Shown: positions 37,033 through 45,561, counted from the first letter of the stretch. The stretch is DNA of 64,000 nucleotides from Actinoplanes sp. M2I2 (GCF_023544445.1 NZ_JALPVJ010000008.1:62001-126000); one strand, 5' to 3'. The notes: generated by a model not told the origin, from the sequence alone. Numbers and translations are program-made.

Positions 37033-37344
37033 GAGAACCTCTCTACGGGGGCGCATGCTCGCGAATGGCCCGCCGTGGCTGCTAGGAGCCGACCGCTGAA
37101 ATGCCCGCAAGAACGCCCGTGGCGCGCCAGGGGGGCACGCCGATCTATAACTGTCATAAGTGTACGGCTCAACGTTTGACACGCCGACCGCATTCCGTGC
37201 TGGTAGTGGGCAGGCTCACCCCGGCCCGTCAACTCGAGCCCGGCACGCACGATGCGCAGTAAACCCAGCACACAAAACCAAGCAAGCTTAGGGTCATGGG
37301 CGGCGTTACGCCAAATCCACCCGCCGGTCCGTCCGGCCGCCGGG
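37033..37344. other. Intergenic region with helicase promoter
   Basis: These 312 bases separate the divergently placed helicase start from the end of the Ser/Pro-rich membrane gene. They hold the helicase leader and promoter (37144-37172). The rest is comparatively AT-rich (for example ACACAAAACCAAGCAAGCTT near 37270). Short frames cross it but none looks real. Confidence 0.6.
37144..37172 (-). promoter_or_regulatory. Sigma-70-like promoter for the DEAD-box helicase
   Basis: On the minus strand a TTGAGC -35 (37167-37172) and a TATAGA -10 (37144-37149) are separated by 17 bases. The expected transcript start near 37136 leaves a leader of roughly 100 bases. Long leaders are frequent in cold-inducible helicase genes, but no thermosensor structure is evident by eye. 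Confidence 0.6.
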
Positions 37345-39528
37345 TCAGGAGAAGACGCCTCCGAGCCAGTCGCTGAACGAGCTGCCGGCGGTCAGCAGGA
37401 AGACGACGCTCACCGTCACCAGCAGGCCCAACACCACCAGCATGGCCACCGCGACCTTGACGTTTCCGCGCCGGCGATCGGTGATCTCGTCGCGCCAGCC
37501 CTGGGCCAGGATGTGTCCGGTCAACGACCCGGAATTCTCCACCGGGTTGATCGAGACGGGCATCGTTGTGTCGATCGTCTCGTATCCACCGGTGCCGTAG
37601 ACGGTGCCGGCGTCGGGGCGCTGTGGCTGAACGGCGATCGTGGGCTCCGGGTCGAAGCCCGGCGGGTAGGCCGGCACGTCGGTCCGCCGGGAGGCGGCGG
37701 TCGGCACCACCTGCGTGGGCTCGGCCGGTGCCGAAGCGCCGAACGGCTGAGGGTAAGTCGCTCCGAACGGCGACTGGTTCCGGTGCGGCTCACCGACCCC
37801 GAACGGGGCGTCGGCGGATGTCGATCGCGCCGAACCGGTCGGCTCGGGCCGATCCAAGGAACTCGCCGGACGGGCCGAACCCATCGGTCCGGGCCGCCCC
37901 GAAGTTGCCGGCGGCACCGTGTACGCCGGCAGGCCACTGCCCGCCGACGAGATCATCGGCGGTGGCGGAACGATCGGTTGCGGCGGACCGGGCACCGGGC
38001 TCGGACCGGGCGACGGCGGCACGGGGCTCGGCGAGGGACCCGGCGGCACCGGAGACGGGCCGGGACCGGGCGGCGCCGGCGACGGTCCCGGACCGGGCGG
38101 CACGGGCGACGGACCTGGACCGGGCGGAACGGGACCGGGCGGCGTGGGGCTCGGCTGCGGGGTGGGCTGCGGGGTCGGCGAAGGGCCGGGGAACGGACCC
38201 GGGGCAGGCGCCGGGAACGGGCCGGGTGGCGTCGGCGACGGGAACGGCTCGGGCTGGATCGGCTCCGGGCGGCCGGGCGCGGGGGGTTCCGGCTTGGTGG
38301 GCTCGGGGCGTGACGGCGGCGGCGAGGGCACCGGGGTGGGTCGCTCCGGCTGGGGCTCGCCCGGCTGCGGCCCACCGGGCTCCGGGTCACCGGGCCGCGG
38401 GTCGCCCGGTTGAGGCTCGTTCGGCTGGGGGCCGTTCGGCTGGGGGTCGCCCGGCTGGGGCTCGGAAGGCTCGACGGCCCTGGCGGGCGGCGGCGTGACC
38501 TTGGCCCGCGCCACCACCGACCGGCTTCCCTGGCCCGCGTCAGGCGATGCGAACGCCGAAGCGTCCGACTTCGACCCGGCTGCGGAGGTCTCGGTGGGAG
38601 CGGAAGCAACCGGGGGCGCCGAGGCCACGATCGGCGCGGCAGGGGTCGCGGAGACCGGCGCTGAGGCGACCACGGTCGGGGTGACGACCTTGGCGCCCGC
38701 GCTCTCGGCCTCTGCTGAGCTGCCGGTGCTCTTGCCGTAGACCTTGGACTCGCCGGTGCTCCAGCCGGCCGCGCGCGCTGCGCCGGCCGACTCGGGGCTG
38801 ATGGAACCGGGCACGCTGGCGCGGGCGGCACCGGACCCCAGGGCCGTCGGCAGTCGCCGGCTGGAGCCGTCGATCCGCTCGGGCACGAACTCGGGGTCGC
38901 CCGGACTGACCGGCCGTGCCGAGCCGACGGCCTTGCTGCCGCCGTCGGAGCTCGCCGAGGTCAAGCCGCCGGTGACCGAACTCTCCCGTGCGGAGCTGCC
39001 GAACGCCGAGTGGCCGGAAGCCGAGCCGTTGGAGCCGGAGCCGCCGGAGGCCGAGCCGTTGGAGCCGGAGCCGCCGGAGGCCGAGCCGTTGGAGCCCAAG
39101 CCGCCGGGAGCTGAGCCGTTGGAGGCCGAGCCGCCGGAGGCAGAGCTGTCGGCGGCCGAGCCGTTGGAAGCTGAGCCGTTGAGCGCTGAGCTGTCGGTGG
39201 CCGAACCGTTGGAAGCTGAGCCGTTGAGCGCTGAGCTGTCGGCGGCCGAGCCGTTGGAGGCCGACCCGGTGGAGACCGAGCTGCCCGAGGCCGGACGCTC
39301 GGAAGCGGGACCGTCGGAGGCGTCCGAGGCGGGAGCCGCGGAAACCTGGGCGGTCGCTCGGACGGAGCCGCTGCCGGAGCTTTCGCCCGGCTGCTTGCCG
39401 CTGCCCCACAGAGCTCCCGCCGCCGGCGGGGGTGGGGGAGCGTACCCGTCCTGGTCGTCGACCACCGGCGTCCGCGCAGCCGGCGGCCTCACACCGTCGC
39501 TGTCCGGTTTCGCCTGCCGCTCGTCCAT
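37345..39528 (-). CDS. Ser/Ala/Gly- and Pro-rich protein with single C-terminal membrane helix
   Basis: The 727-residue protein is mostly low complexity. Residues about 80-190 carry an imperfect SASNGSAADSS-type repeat. Residues about 390-560 are a proline tract built from PGPGPSPVPP and QPGEPQP-like units. The only hydrophobic segment is near the C-terminus (VAVAMLVVLGLLVTVSVVFLL), leaving about a dozen residues outside, so it is tail-anchored with the large part in the cytoplasm. No domain is recognised. GGGAGG precedes the ATG at 39528. The NlpC/P60 gene lies upstream on the same strand, suggesting a cell-envelope role by position only. Composition makes it prone to slippage and length variation. 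Confidence 0.7.
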   Translation of the reverse strand: MDERQAKPDSDGVRPPAARTPVVDDQDGYAPPPPPAAGALWGSGKQPGESSGSGSVRATAQVSAAPASDASDGPASERPASGSSVSTGSASNGSAADSSALNGSASNGSATDSSALNGSASNGSAADSSASGGSASNGSAPGGLGSNGSASGGSGSNGSASGGSGSNGSASGHSAFGSSARESSVTGGLTSASSDGGSKAVGSARPVSPGDPEFVPERIDGSSRRLPTALGSGAARASVPGSISPESAGAARAAGWSTGESKVYGKSTGSSAEAESAGAKVVTPTVVASAPVSATPAAPIVASAPPVASAPTETSAAGSKSDASAFASPDAGQGSRSVVARAKVTPPPARAVEPSEPQPGDPQPNGPQPNEPQPGDPRPGDPEPGGPQPGEPQPERPTPVPSPPPSRPEPTKPEPPAPGRPEPIQPEPFPSPTPPGPFPAPAPGPFPGPSPTPQPTPQPSPTPPGPVPPGPGPSPVPPGPGPSPAPPGPGPSPVPPGPSPSPVPPSPGPSPVPGPPQPIVPPPPMISSAGSGLPAYTVPPATSGRPGPMGSARPASSLDRPEPTGSARSTSADAPFGVGEPHRNQSPFGATYPQPFGASAPAEPTQVVPTAASRRTDVPAYPPGFDPEPTIAVQPQRPDAGTVYGTGGYETIDTTMPVSINPVENSGSLTGHILAQGWRDEITDRRRGNVKVAVAMLVVLGLLVTVSVVFLLTAGSSFSDWLGGVFS

Positions 39529-39738
39529 GGGTCCTCCCGACCGCCACGTGCCGACGGGGTTCGGTCGTCGGGCGCTCCACATAACCGTGCCATATCCGTG
39601 CGCGTCAGCACACCCGGCATCAACCGGACCGTGTCCCGGACTGTTCACCGGCCACCGGAAAGGCGACATTCAAGCACGTCGTGGCGCTGAGCGGCTGGGC
39701 CTTGGCAGACCGAAGCGGACACATCGCCCCTGACGCTG

Positions 39739-41649
39739 TCACGACCCCGAAGAGGGCTTTGCGGTCGAACTCGCGGACGACTCGGTCGCTTTCGCCGAAC
39801 TCGACTCGGTGGCCTTGGCCGAGCTCGTGGCCTTGGAGGAGCTGGTCGCCTTCGACGTGCTGGTGGCCTTGGACGTGCTGGTGGCCTTCGAGGTGCTGGT
39901 GGCCTTCGAGGTGCCGCTCGGAGTCGAGGCGGCCGAGGACGATCCGGAGTTGGACTGCCCGCCGCTCGGACTCGAGCCGCCACCCGACGGGCTGGTCGTA
40001 CCCGAGCTGGACCCGCCGCCCGAGCTGGACCCGCCTGTGGGGCTGGAGCCGCCGCCGGAGCTGGAGCCGCCGGTGGGGCTGGACCCGCCGCTCGTCGGGG
40101 GCGCCGTGGTCGCCGGCGGGGTGGTCGGAGGCGGGTTGGTCGTCGGCTCAGTGGTGGGCGGCGTCGTCGGGTTGGACGACGGCGGATCCGAGTCGGGCGG
40201 CGTCGACGGGCTGCTGGGCGGCGTCGACGGGCTGCTCGGGGGCGTCGACGGGTTGCTGGGCGGCGTGGAGCTGCCCGGAGGCGTCGACGGGTTGGTCGGC
40301 GGCTTGGAGGTGCCCGGAGGCGTCGACGGGCTGCCCGGCGGCCTGGTGCTGCCCGGCGGCGTGATCGGCGTCGTCGGGCGGGTGATCGGCGCCGGGTTGT
40401 CGGGCGTGGTCGGCGGCTCGGAGTCGGGGGCGCCGAGCACGGGACCGGGCACGACACCCTCGATCGAGCCGAACACGCGGGTGGCCTGGAAAAGACGTGA
40501 CCAGCGGACCGGAACGAGCCGCACGTTGAGACCGGTGCGCGGGGCCTCGACCATCATGCCGTCGCCGGCGTACATGGCGACGTGGTGAATGCCGCGCCAG
40601 CTGTTCGAGTGGCTGAAGAAGAGCAGGTCGCCGGGGAGCAGCGAATACCGCGACACGACCTTGTTGCGGGTCTGCCAGTACTGGTCGCGGGAGACGCGGT
40701 TGAGCTGGAAGCCCACCGACTTGTAGGCCGCCCACATAAGACCCGAGCAGTCGTACTCGTCGGGACCCTCCTCGGACCAGACATACGGGTCGCCGCGCTG
40801 GGCGAGGGCGAACTGGAGAGCTCCGATCGCGCGCGCGTCGGCGCCGCGTCCCACCTCGGGCCCGCCCAGGAAGCCCGCCCCGAGTGCGCTGTCGACGCCG
40901 GCCTGGGTCGCCTCGGCGGCGGCCAGCTCGGGGGCGTGCGTCACCTCGAGGCGCTGCTGCGCGGCCTGCTTCTGGGTCAGCTGGGACTGCAGGGTCTTGT
41001 AGGTGGCCGCGAACGTGGTGTGCCGCTCGGTGCTGAGCGCCTGCTCGTCGAGCGCGAGCTGCGCCGTGATCTGGGCCAGCTCGATCTGGCGGGCGATGGC
41101 CTGCGCGGTGCCGTCGCCGCGCTGCAGACGGGCCAGGTCGCCGAGGCCCCCGAGGCCGGCGACGCTGCCGGGCGGCATCGCGGCGGCGTCGATCACGGCC
41201 TGCGCGGCGGCGTCGGCCGCGGCCGACTGGGCCTGCTGGAGGTTGGCCGAGGCGGCCTCGTACTTCAGCCGGGCGGCCTCCGCCTGATTCTTCGCGAGCT
41301 CGCGTTCCTGCTCGGCCTGGATCAGCTTGTCGCCGAGGGCGGTGATGTCGTTGCGGCCCTTTTCGATCTGCTGCAGCGCCGGGTTGGTGGCGGCGCCGGG
41401 CAGCGCGATCGGGCTCGCGGAGGCGGCCTTCTGGCCGGGCAGAGTCAGGGAGCCGAGCGCCATCGGGCGGGAGCCGACGTCGGGCACGGCGAGGTTGAAC
41501 GTGTCCTGCGGGGCGGCGGCCGGGTCGGCCAGCGCGGGCACCGGCTGGAACAGGGCGGCGATGGTGGCGGCCACGGCGGAAAACGCAACGGGGCGCCACC
41601 ATGGGCGTGCGTTGCGTGATCGCCGGACACCAAGTCGTGCTGTCGCCAT
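39739..41649 (-). CDS. NlpC/P60 peptidoglycan endopeptidase, secreted
   Basis: The 636-residue protein has a signal peptide (cleavage after PVPALA, about residue 41), a coiled-coil region with QAEQERELAKNQAEAARLKYEAA (about 95-265) and an NlpC/P60 catalytic domain (about 275-395). The catalytic Cys lies in YDCSGLMWAAY, the His in IHHVAMYAGDG; the third residue cannot be assigned by eye. A 240-residue Pro/Thr and Ser/Gly tail follows, ending in repeated STSKAT units. RipA-like coiled coils usually restrain the enzyme. It should cut D-Glu to diaminopimelate bonds during growth or division. RBS is GGGGAG before the ATG. Confidence 0.9.
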   Translation of the reverse strand: MATARLGVRRSRNARPWWRPVAFSAVAATIAALFQPVPALADPAAAPQDTFNLAVPDVGSRPMALGSLTLPGQKAASASPIALPGAATNPALQQIEKGRNDITALGDKLIQAEQERELAKNQAEAARLKYEAASANLQQAQSAAADAAAQAVIDAAAMPPGSVAGLGGLGDLARLQRGDGTAQAIARQIELAQITAQLALDEQALSTERHTTFAATYKTLQSQLTQKQAAQQRLEVTHAPELAAAEATQAGVDSALGAGFLGGPEVGRGADARAIGALQFALAQRGDPYVWSEEGPDEYDCSGLMWAAYKSVGFQLNRVSRDQYWQTRNKVVSRYSLLPGDLLFFSHSNSWRGIHHVAMYAGDGMMVEAPRTGLNVRLVPVRWSRLFQATRVFGSIEGVVPGPVLGAPDSEPPTTPDNPAPITRPTTPITPPGSTRPPGSPSTPPGTSKPPTNPSTPPGSSTPPSNPSTPPSSPSTPPSSPSTPPDSDPPSSNPTTPPTTEPTTNPPPTTPPATTAPPTSGGSSPTGGSSSGGGSSPTGGSSSGGGSSSGTTSPSGGGSSPSGGQSNSGSSSAASTPSGTSKATSTSKATSTSKATSTSKATSSSKATSSAKATESSSAKATESSASSTAKPSSGS

Positions 41650-41827
41650 CTGCTCCCCGTCCCGTCGCGGCGTGGGGGCGCCGCGTGTCGTTCCCCTAAA
41701 GACTTACATCACGGCTCGCATGCCTGTCGATTGATCGGAGATGAAAGAAGGCTGGGAATCCGACGAACGGCACGTCACGGGAGCCGAGCGGCCACCGGGG
41801 ACGGATGGTTGTCGGAGGGCGGACGTA

Positions 41828-41850
41828 CTCTCGACGGCAGTTGTCGAGAG
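41828..41850 (+). promoter_or_regulatory. Inverted repeat overlapping the ribosome site
   Basis: Perfect 8-bp arms (CTCTCGAC at 41828-41835 and GTCGAGAG at 41843-41850) with a 7-base loop end 11 bases before the ATG of the MqnE-like gene. The right arm is the first part of the GAGAGGGG Shine-Dalgarno site, so a hairpin in the transcript would hide it. It could equally be a protein operator. Confidence 0.5.
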
Positions 41851-41861
41851 GGGCGCACCAC

Positions 41862-42515
41862 ATGGATGCCGGACGCAAACGTGAGCTGGAAGCCAAGGTC
41901 TACGCCGGTGAGCGGCTGACCCGGGCCGACGGTGAGGCGCTGTACGCGAGCGACGACCTGGCGTGGCTCGGCCGGCTGGCCCACCATCGGCGCACCCGGC
42001 TCCACGGCGATCGGGTGACGTTCCCCGCCGAGCCGCCGGCCGGCGGTGACGCCCCCGGGGGAGCGGCCACGATGACGTACGGCCCGCACGACGAGCCCGG
42101 CCGGCGTATCGACCAGGTGCTCCGGTTCCGTGACGTTCAGGACGAGACGGGCGGTTTCACGTCGTTCGTCCCGCTGCGCGATCAGGCCGACCCCGAGGAC
42201 CGGGCCACCGTGGTCGCGCCGGCCGAGTCGCTCAAGGTGTTCGCCGTGTCCCGCCTGCTGCTCGACAACGTGCCCCACGTGACCTGCTCCTGGGACGCCC
42301 ACACTCTGTCGATCGCCCAGCTCGCTCTGAACTTCGGGGCCGACGACCTGGACGGTTCCGCCACCGCGCCCGGCCGGGACGAACTCCTCGAGCTCATCTG
42401 GGACGCGGGTTTCCAGCCGGTCGAGCGCGACGCCGGCCACCAGGTGGTGCGCGAGCACGACCGGGCGCCGTCGCTGGCCGGGCGCCGCAGCGAGCCGCAG
42501 AACGTGTGGGCCTGA
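41862..42515 (+). CDS. MqnE-like protein lacking the radical-SAM core
   Basis: Residues 1-54 of this 217-residue protein match the start of aminofutalosine synthase MqnE (AKVYAGERLT and DDLAWLGRLAHHRRT). Residues about 71-217 match its C-terminal third (MTYGPHDEPGRRIDQVLRFR, then VSRLLLDNVPHV, LALNFGADDLDG and FQPVER). The central region of roughly 150 residues, with the CxxxCxxC cluster site and most of the barrel, is replaced by a Pro/Gly-rich linker. Two smaller gaps lie further on. Only one cysteine remains (VTCSW), so it cannot bind the cluster. The frame is open and has a good RBS. It is either an in-frame decay product or a repurposed protein. It heads a tight operon with two small membrane proteins. 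Confidence 0.8.
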   Translation: MDAGRKRELEAKVYAGERLTRADGEALYASDDLAWLGRLAHHRRTRLHGDRVTFPAEPPAGGDAPGGAATMTYGPHDEPGRRIDQVLRFRDVQDETGGFTSFVPLRDQADPEDRATVVAPAESLKVFAVSRLLLDNVPHVTCSWDAHTLSIAQLALNFGADDLDGSATAPGRDELLELIWDAGFQPVERDAGHQVVREHDRAPSLAGRRSEPQNVWA

Positions 42516-42541
42516 GCCGGGCGCGTACCCTCAGGTTTGTC

Positions 42542-42970
42542 ATGACGGACACCAAGAGCGCGCGCCGGCCGCGCCGTGACCCCAGTGGACGCCTGGCGAC
42601 CATCGGTGACCTTGTCGGCACCGCGCTGGGCGGGCTGGTGATCGGCGCTGTCCTGCTGCTGATCCTCGAGGCGATCCTGTCGCTGACCCGGGTGTCGGAG
42701 TTCGGCGCCACCAGCGGCTGGCTCGCGATCATCCTGCCGGTGTGGCTGTTCGTCGAGGAGTTCCGGGCCGAGGGCTACGGCGCCTCCCGCGTGGTGGTCG
42801 CGATGCTGGCCACCGGGTTCGGCGTCGCTGTCGGCATGACGATCGCCGGCTTTGCCGCGAGCCAGTTCCCCACGCTGGTCAGCGGGCTGGCCGGGGCAGC
42901 GAGCTTCACTGTGGTCTATTGCCTGATCTGGTTCTACGGCCTTCGGTGGCTGAGCCACCGCGTGGGCTGA
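42542..42970 (+). CDS. Small multi-pass membrane protein, unknown
   Basis: The 142-residue protein has four hydrophobic segments between about residues 25 and 132 after a basic cytoplasmic start (KSARRPRRD). I cannot assign a family. It follows the MqnE-like gene at 26 bases and precedes a DUF4229-type gene at 12 bases, which suggests one transcript. The ATG at 42542 has a weak RBS (CAGG). Confidence 0.75.
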   Translation: MTDTKSARRPRRDPSGRLATIGDLVGTALGGLVIGAVLLLILEAILSLTRVSEFGATSGWLAIILPVWLFVEEFRAEGYGASRVVVAMLATGFGVAVGMTIAGFAASQFPTLVSGLAGAASFTVVYCLIWFYGLRWLSHRVG

Positions 42971-42982
42971 CGAGAGGGAGAC

Positions 42983-43282
42983 ATGAGCCCCGCCATCAAG
43001 TACACGCTCGGTCGCGTCGGCCTGTTCGTGGTGGTCCTCGCGCTGCTCTCACCCCTCCCGCTGAACATCCTCGTGTCGGGGATGATCGCGATCGTGGTGT
43101 CCGCCGTCGCGTCGTTCTTCCTGCTGGCCAAGTGGCGCAACCAGATGAACGAGCAGCTCGTCGGCGTCGCGGGCCGGCGCTCGGCCGAGAAGCAGCGGCT
43201 GCGGGCCGCGCTGGCCGGCGACGAGGAGGCCGCGGCCGAGGGCGACCGCGCCACGGAGAAGACCCCCGAACCGCCCCGTTGA
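42983..43282 (+). CDS. DUF4229-type small membrane protein
   Basis: The 99-residue protein begins KYTLGRVGLFVVV and has two membrane helices (about residues 12-30 and 33-52). A charged, partly helical tail ends acidic and proline-rich. This matches DUF4229, a small actinobacterial family without known function, which often lies beside menaquinone genes. RBS GAGAGGGAG is clear. It is the last gene before the cobalamin riboswitch. Confidence 0.8.
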   Translation: MSPAIKYTLGRVGLFVVVLALLSPLPLNILVSGMIAIVVSAVASFFLLAKWRNQMNEQLVGVAGRRSAEKQRLRAALAGDEEAAAEGDRATEKTPEPPR

Positions 43283-43296
43283 TCCCGGTCCGCGTG

Positions 43297-43418
43297 GGAT
43301 AGCGTCGTCAGGGACCGCGTTCAGCGAAGCCGGTGGGAAACCGGCGCTGTCCCGCAACTGTGTGGTCCACCCGGTCGGGGTGGGCCGAGCCAGGTCGCCT
43401 GGACGCCGGTCGCGAAGA
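43297..43418 (+). promoter_or_regulatory. Cobalamin (AdoCbl-type) riboswitch
   Basis: The leader contains the conserved core GCCGGTGGGAAACCGGCGC, then CTGTCCCGCAACTGT (the B12 box) and the closing GAGCCAGGTCGCCTG segment. Spacing of these parts is right for the class. It lies about 110 bases upstream of the btuF-type start. Binding of cobalamin should shut down expression of the importer. Ends are approximate. Confidence 0.95.
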
Positions 43419-43467
43419 AGCGCTCCCGGGGAGGGGCGCCCCGCGGACAGACCACCCCCGAGGCCCT

Positions 43468-43515
43468 GTCGGCGAAGCACCCGGCCGACGCCCGTCGGCG
43501 AACCACCCGGCCGAC
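43468..43515 (+). repeat. Two tandem hairpins downstream of the riboswitch
   Basis: Two near-identical 22-base units (43468-43489 and 43494-43515) each have GTCGGC and GCCGAC ends that can pair. The second ends four bases before the CGGAGG ribosome site. They probably belong to the expression platform and act on translation, since no T-run follows. Confidence 0.6.
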
Positions 43516-43526
43516 CGGAGGACCTT

Positions 43527-44462
43527 ATGAAACGCCTTCTCACTGCCGCGCTCGCGGCGTCCACCCTGCTGCTCGCCGGCGCCTGCGGTAGCAACGACGA
43601 CACCACCGAGCCCTCGGGCGGTACACCGTCGAGCGCCGGAGCCGCGGCCTACCCGGTGACCGTCGGCGACCTCACGCTGGACAAGCGGCCCGAAAAAATC
43701 GTCTCGCTGAGCGCGACCGCCACCGAGATGCTGTTCGCCGTCGGAGCCGGGCCGCAGGTGACGGCGGTCGACGACCAGTCGGACTTCCCGGCCGACGCGC
43801 CCAAGACCGACCTCTCCGGCCTCAAGCCGAACGCCGAGGCGATCGCGGCCAAGGACCCCGATCTCGTGGTCATCTCGAACGACATCGACAAGATCGTCGC
43901 GCAGCTCGACCAGCTGAAGATCCCGGTGTTCCTGGTCGAGGCGGCCACCGACCTCGACGGCACGTACCAGCAGATCGGCGAGCTCGGCACGCTCACCGGG
44001 CACCAGGCCGAGGCGAACGCGGTGAGCACCCGGATGAAGGCCGACATCGACAAGATCGTCAAGGACGTCCCGGCTCGCGACAAGCCGCTCAGCTACTACT
44101 ACGAGCTCGACCCGACGCTCTACACGGTCACGTCCAAGACGTTCGTGGGCTCGATCTTCTCGCTCTTCGGCATGACCAATGTGGCCGACCCGGCCGACGC
44201 GGACGGGGCCCGGGGCGGCTATCCCCAGCTCTCCCCGGAGGCGCTGGTCAAGGCCAACCCGGACACGATCTTCCTGGCCGACACGAACTGCTGCGCGCAG
44301 TCGGCCCAGACCGTCACGGCTCGCAAGGGCTGGGGCACGGTCACCGCGGTTAAGACCAAGCAGATCTACCCGCTCGACGACGACATCGCCTCCCGCTGGG
44401 GCCCGCGCACGGTGGATCTCGTGAAGGCCGTGGCCGACGCGGTGGCCAAGGTCCCGGCATGA
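43527..44462 (+). CDS. btuF: Cobalamin ABC importer, substrate-binding lipoprotein
   Basis: The 311-residue lipoprotein has a lipobox around LAGAC (Cys20) and a periplasmic-binding fold of the cobalamin/Fe3+-siderophore class. RPEKIVSLSATATEMLFAVGAGPQV is typical. The riboswitch directly upstream points to cobalamin or a corrinoid. The NTD/CTD linker helix is rigid as in class III proteins (about residues 140-170). CGGAGG lies at good spacing before the ATG. Permease and ATPase genes follow on the same strand. Confidence 0.92.
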   Translation: MKRLLTAALAASTLLLAGACGSNDDTTEPSGGTPSSAGAAAYPVTVGDLTLDKRPEKIVSLSATATEMLFAVGAGPQVTAVDDQSDFPADAPKTDLSGLKPNAEAIAAKDPDLVVISNDIDKIVAQLDQLKIPVFLVEAATDLDGTYQQIGELGTLTGHQAEANAVSTRMKADIDKIVKDVPARDKPLSYYYELDPTLYTVTSKTFVGSIFSLFGMTNVADPADADGARGGYPQLSPEALVKANPDTIFLADTNCCAQSAQTVTARKGWGTVTAVKTKQIYPLDDDIASRWGPRTVDLVKAVADAVAKVPA

Positions 44463-44496
44463 TCGACCGCGCCGGGCCCCGGCGTGAGGCCGGGGC

Positions 44497-45561
44497 ATGC
44501 CCGGCCGGCTCGGCGTGAGACCGGCCGGCCTCCGGGCCGGCTGGCTGGCCGGTGGCGTCGTCGCGGTGCTGGTGGCGCTGATCGCGGGGCTGGCCTTCGG
44601 CTCGGTCCCGCTGCCACCGGGCGGTGTCGCTCTCGAACTGCTCAATCTCGTGCCCGGCGTGCGGCTGCACAGCGGGCTGACGCCACGTGAGGTGGCGATC
44701 CTCACCGAGCTGCGGCTGCCCCGGGTGGTGCTCGGGCTGCTCGTCGGCGGGCTGCTCGCGTTGGCCGGGGCCGCCTATCAGGGGGTCTTCCGCAATCCCC
44801 TGGCCGACCCGCACCTGCTCGGGGTCGCGGCCGGCGCGGGCCTCGGCGTGACCGCCGTGATCTCGCTGCGGGCCGGCGCCACCGGCGACGCCACCGCGAA
44901 CCTTCCGGTGGGCGTGCCGCTGGCCGCCTTCGTCGGCGCCCTCGGCGCGGTGGCCCTGACCTGGCTGCTCGGTGCGGCCGGGGGGCGTGACCGGTCACCT
45001 GCGACGCTCATCCTGGCCGGGGTCGCGGTCTCGTCGTTCCTCGCGGCTGGGCAGACCTATCTCATGCAGCAGCACGTCGAGACGCTGCGCGAGATCTATT
45101 CGTGGCTGCTGGGGCGGCTGGCCACCGCGGGCTGGCACGACGTGCTCATCGTGCTGCCGTACGCCGTGGTGACCGCCGTCATCGTGCTGGCTCAGCGGCG
45201 GGAACTGGACGTGCTCACTGTCGGTGACGAGGAGGCGACCGGTCTCGGGCTGCACCCGCAGCGCAGCCGCTACCTGCTGATCATCGCCGCTTCGCTGGGG
45301 ACGGCGGCGGCGGTGTCGGTGTCCGGGCTGATCGGGTTCGTCGGGATCATCATCCCGCACACGATGCGGCTGCTGGCCGGCCCGAGCTACCGCTCGATCC
45401 TGCCCCTGTCGGTGCTCTTCGGCGGCGCCTTCCTGGCCCTGGCCGACCTCCTCGCCCGGACGGCCGGGGGTCAGGCCGAGATCCCGATCGGCGTGGTCAC
45501 CGCGTTCTTCGGCGCGCCGTTCTTCATCGTGGTGCTGCGCCGCAGCCGGGGAGCGTCGTGA
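44497..45561 (+). CDS. btuC: Cobalamin ABC importer, permease
   Basis: The 354-residue protein has about ten membrane helices and belongs to the FecCD/BtuC family. LRLPRVVLGLLVGGLLALAGAAYQGVFRNPLADPHLLGVAAGAGLG is the characteristic segment near residue 75; the GLIGFVGIIIPHTMRLLAGPSYR coupling segment is near 270. It should form a homodimer that moves cobalamin across the membrane. It starts 34 bases after the btuF stop; other GTG starts nearby cannot be excluded. Confidence 0.93.
   Translation: MPGRLGVRPAGLRAGWLAGGVVAVLVALIAGLAFGSVPLPPGGVALELLNLVPGVRLHSGLTPREVAILTELRLPRVVLGLLVGGLLALAGAAYQGVFRNPLADPHLLGVAAGAGLGVTAVISLRAGATGDATANLPVGVPLAAFVGALGAVALTWLLGAAGGRDRSPATLILAGVAVSSFLAAGQTYLMQQHVETLREIYSWLLGRLATAGWHDVLIVLPYAVVTAVIVLAQRRELDVLTVGDEEATGLGLHPQRSRYLLIIAASLGTAAAVSVSGLIGFVGIIIPHTMRLLAGPSYRSILPLSVLFGGAFLALADLLARTAGGQAEIPIGVVTAFFGAPFFIVVLRRSRGAS

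Noticed and set aside
41650..41861. c-di-AMP (ydaO-type) riboswitch ahead of the NlpC/P60 gene
   Set aside because: Such riboswitches often precede actinobacterial wall hydrolases, so I looked on the minus strand, but the conserved blocks are not present.
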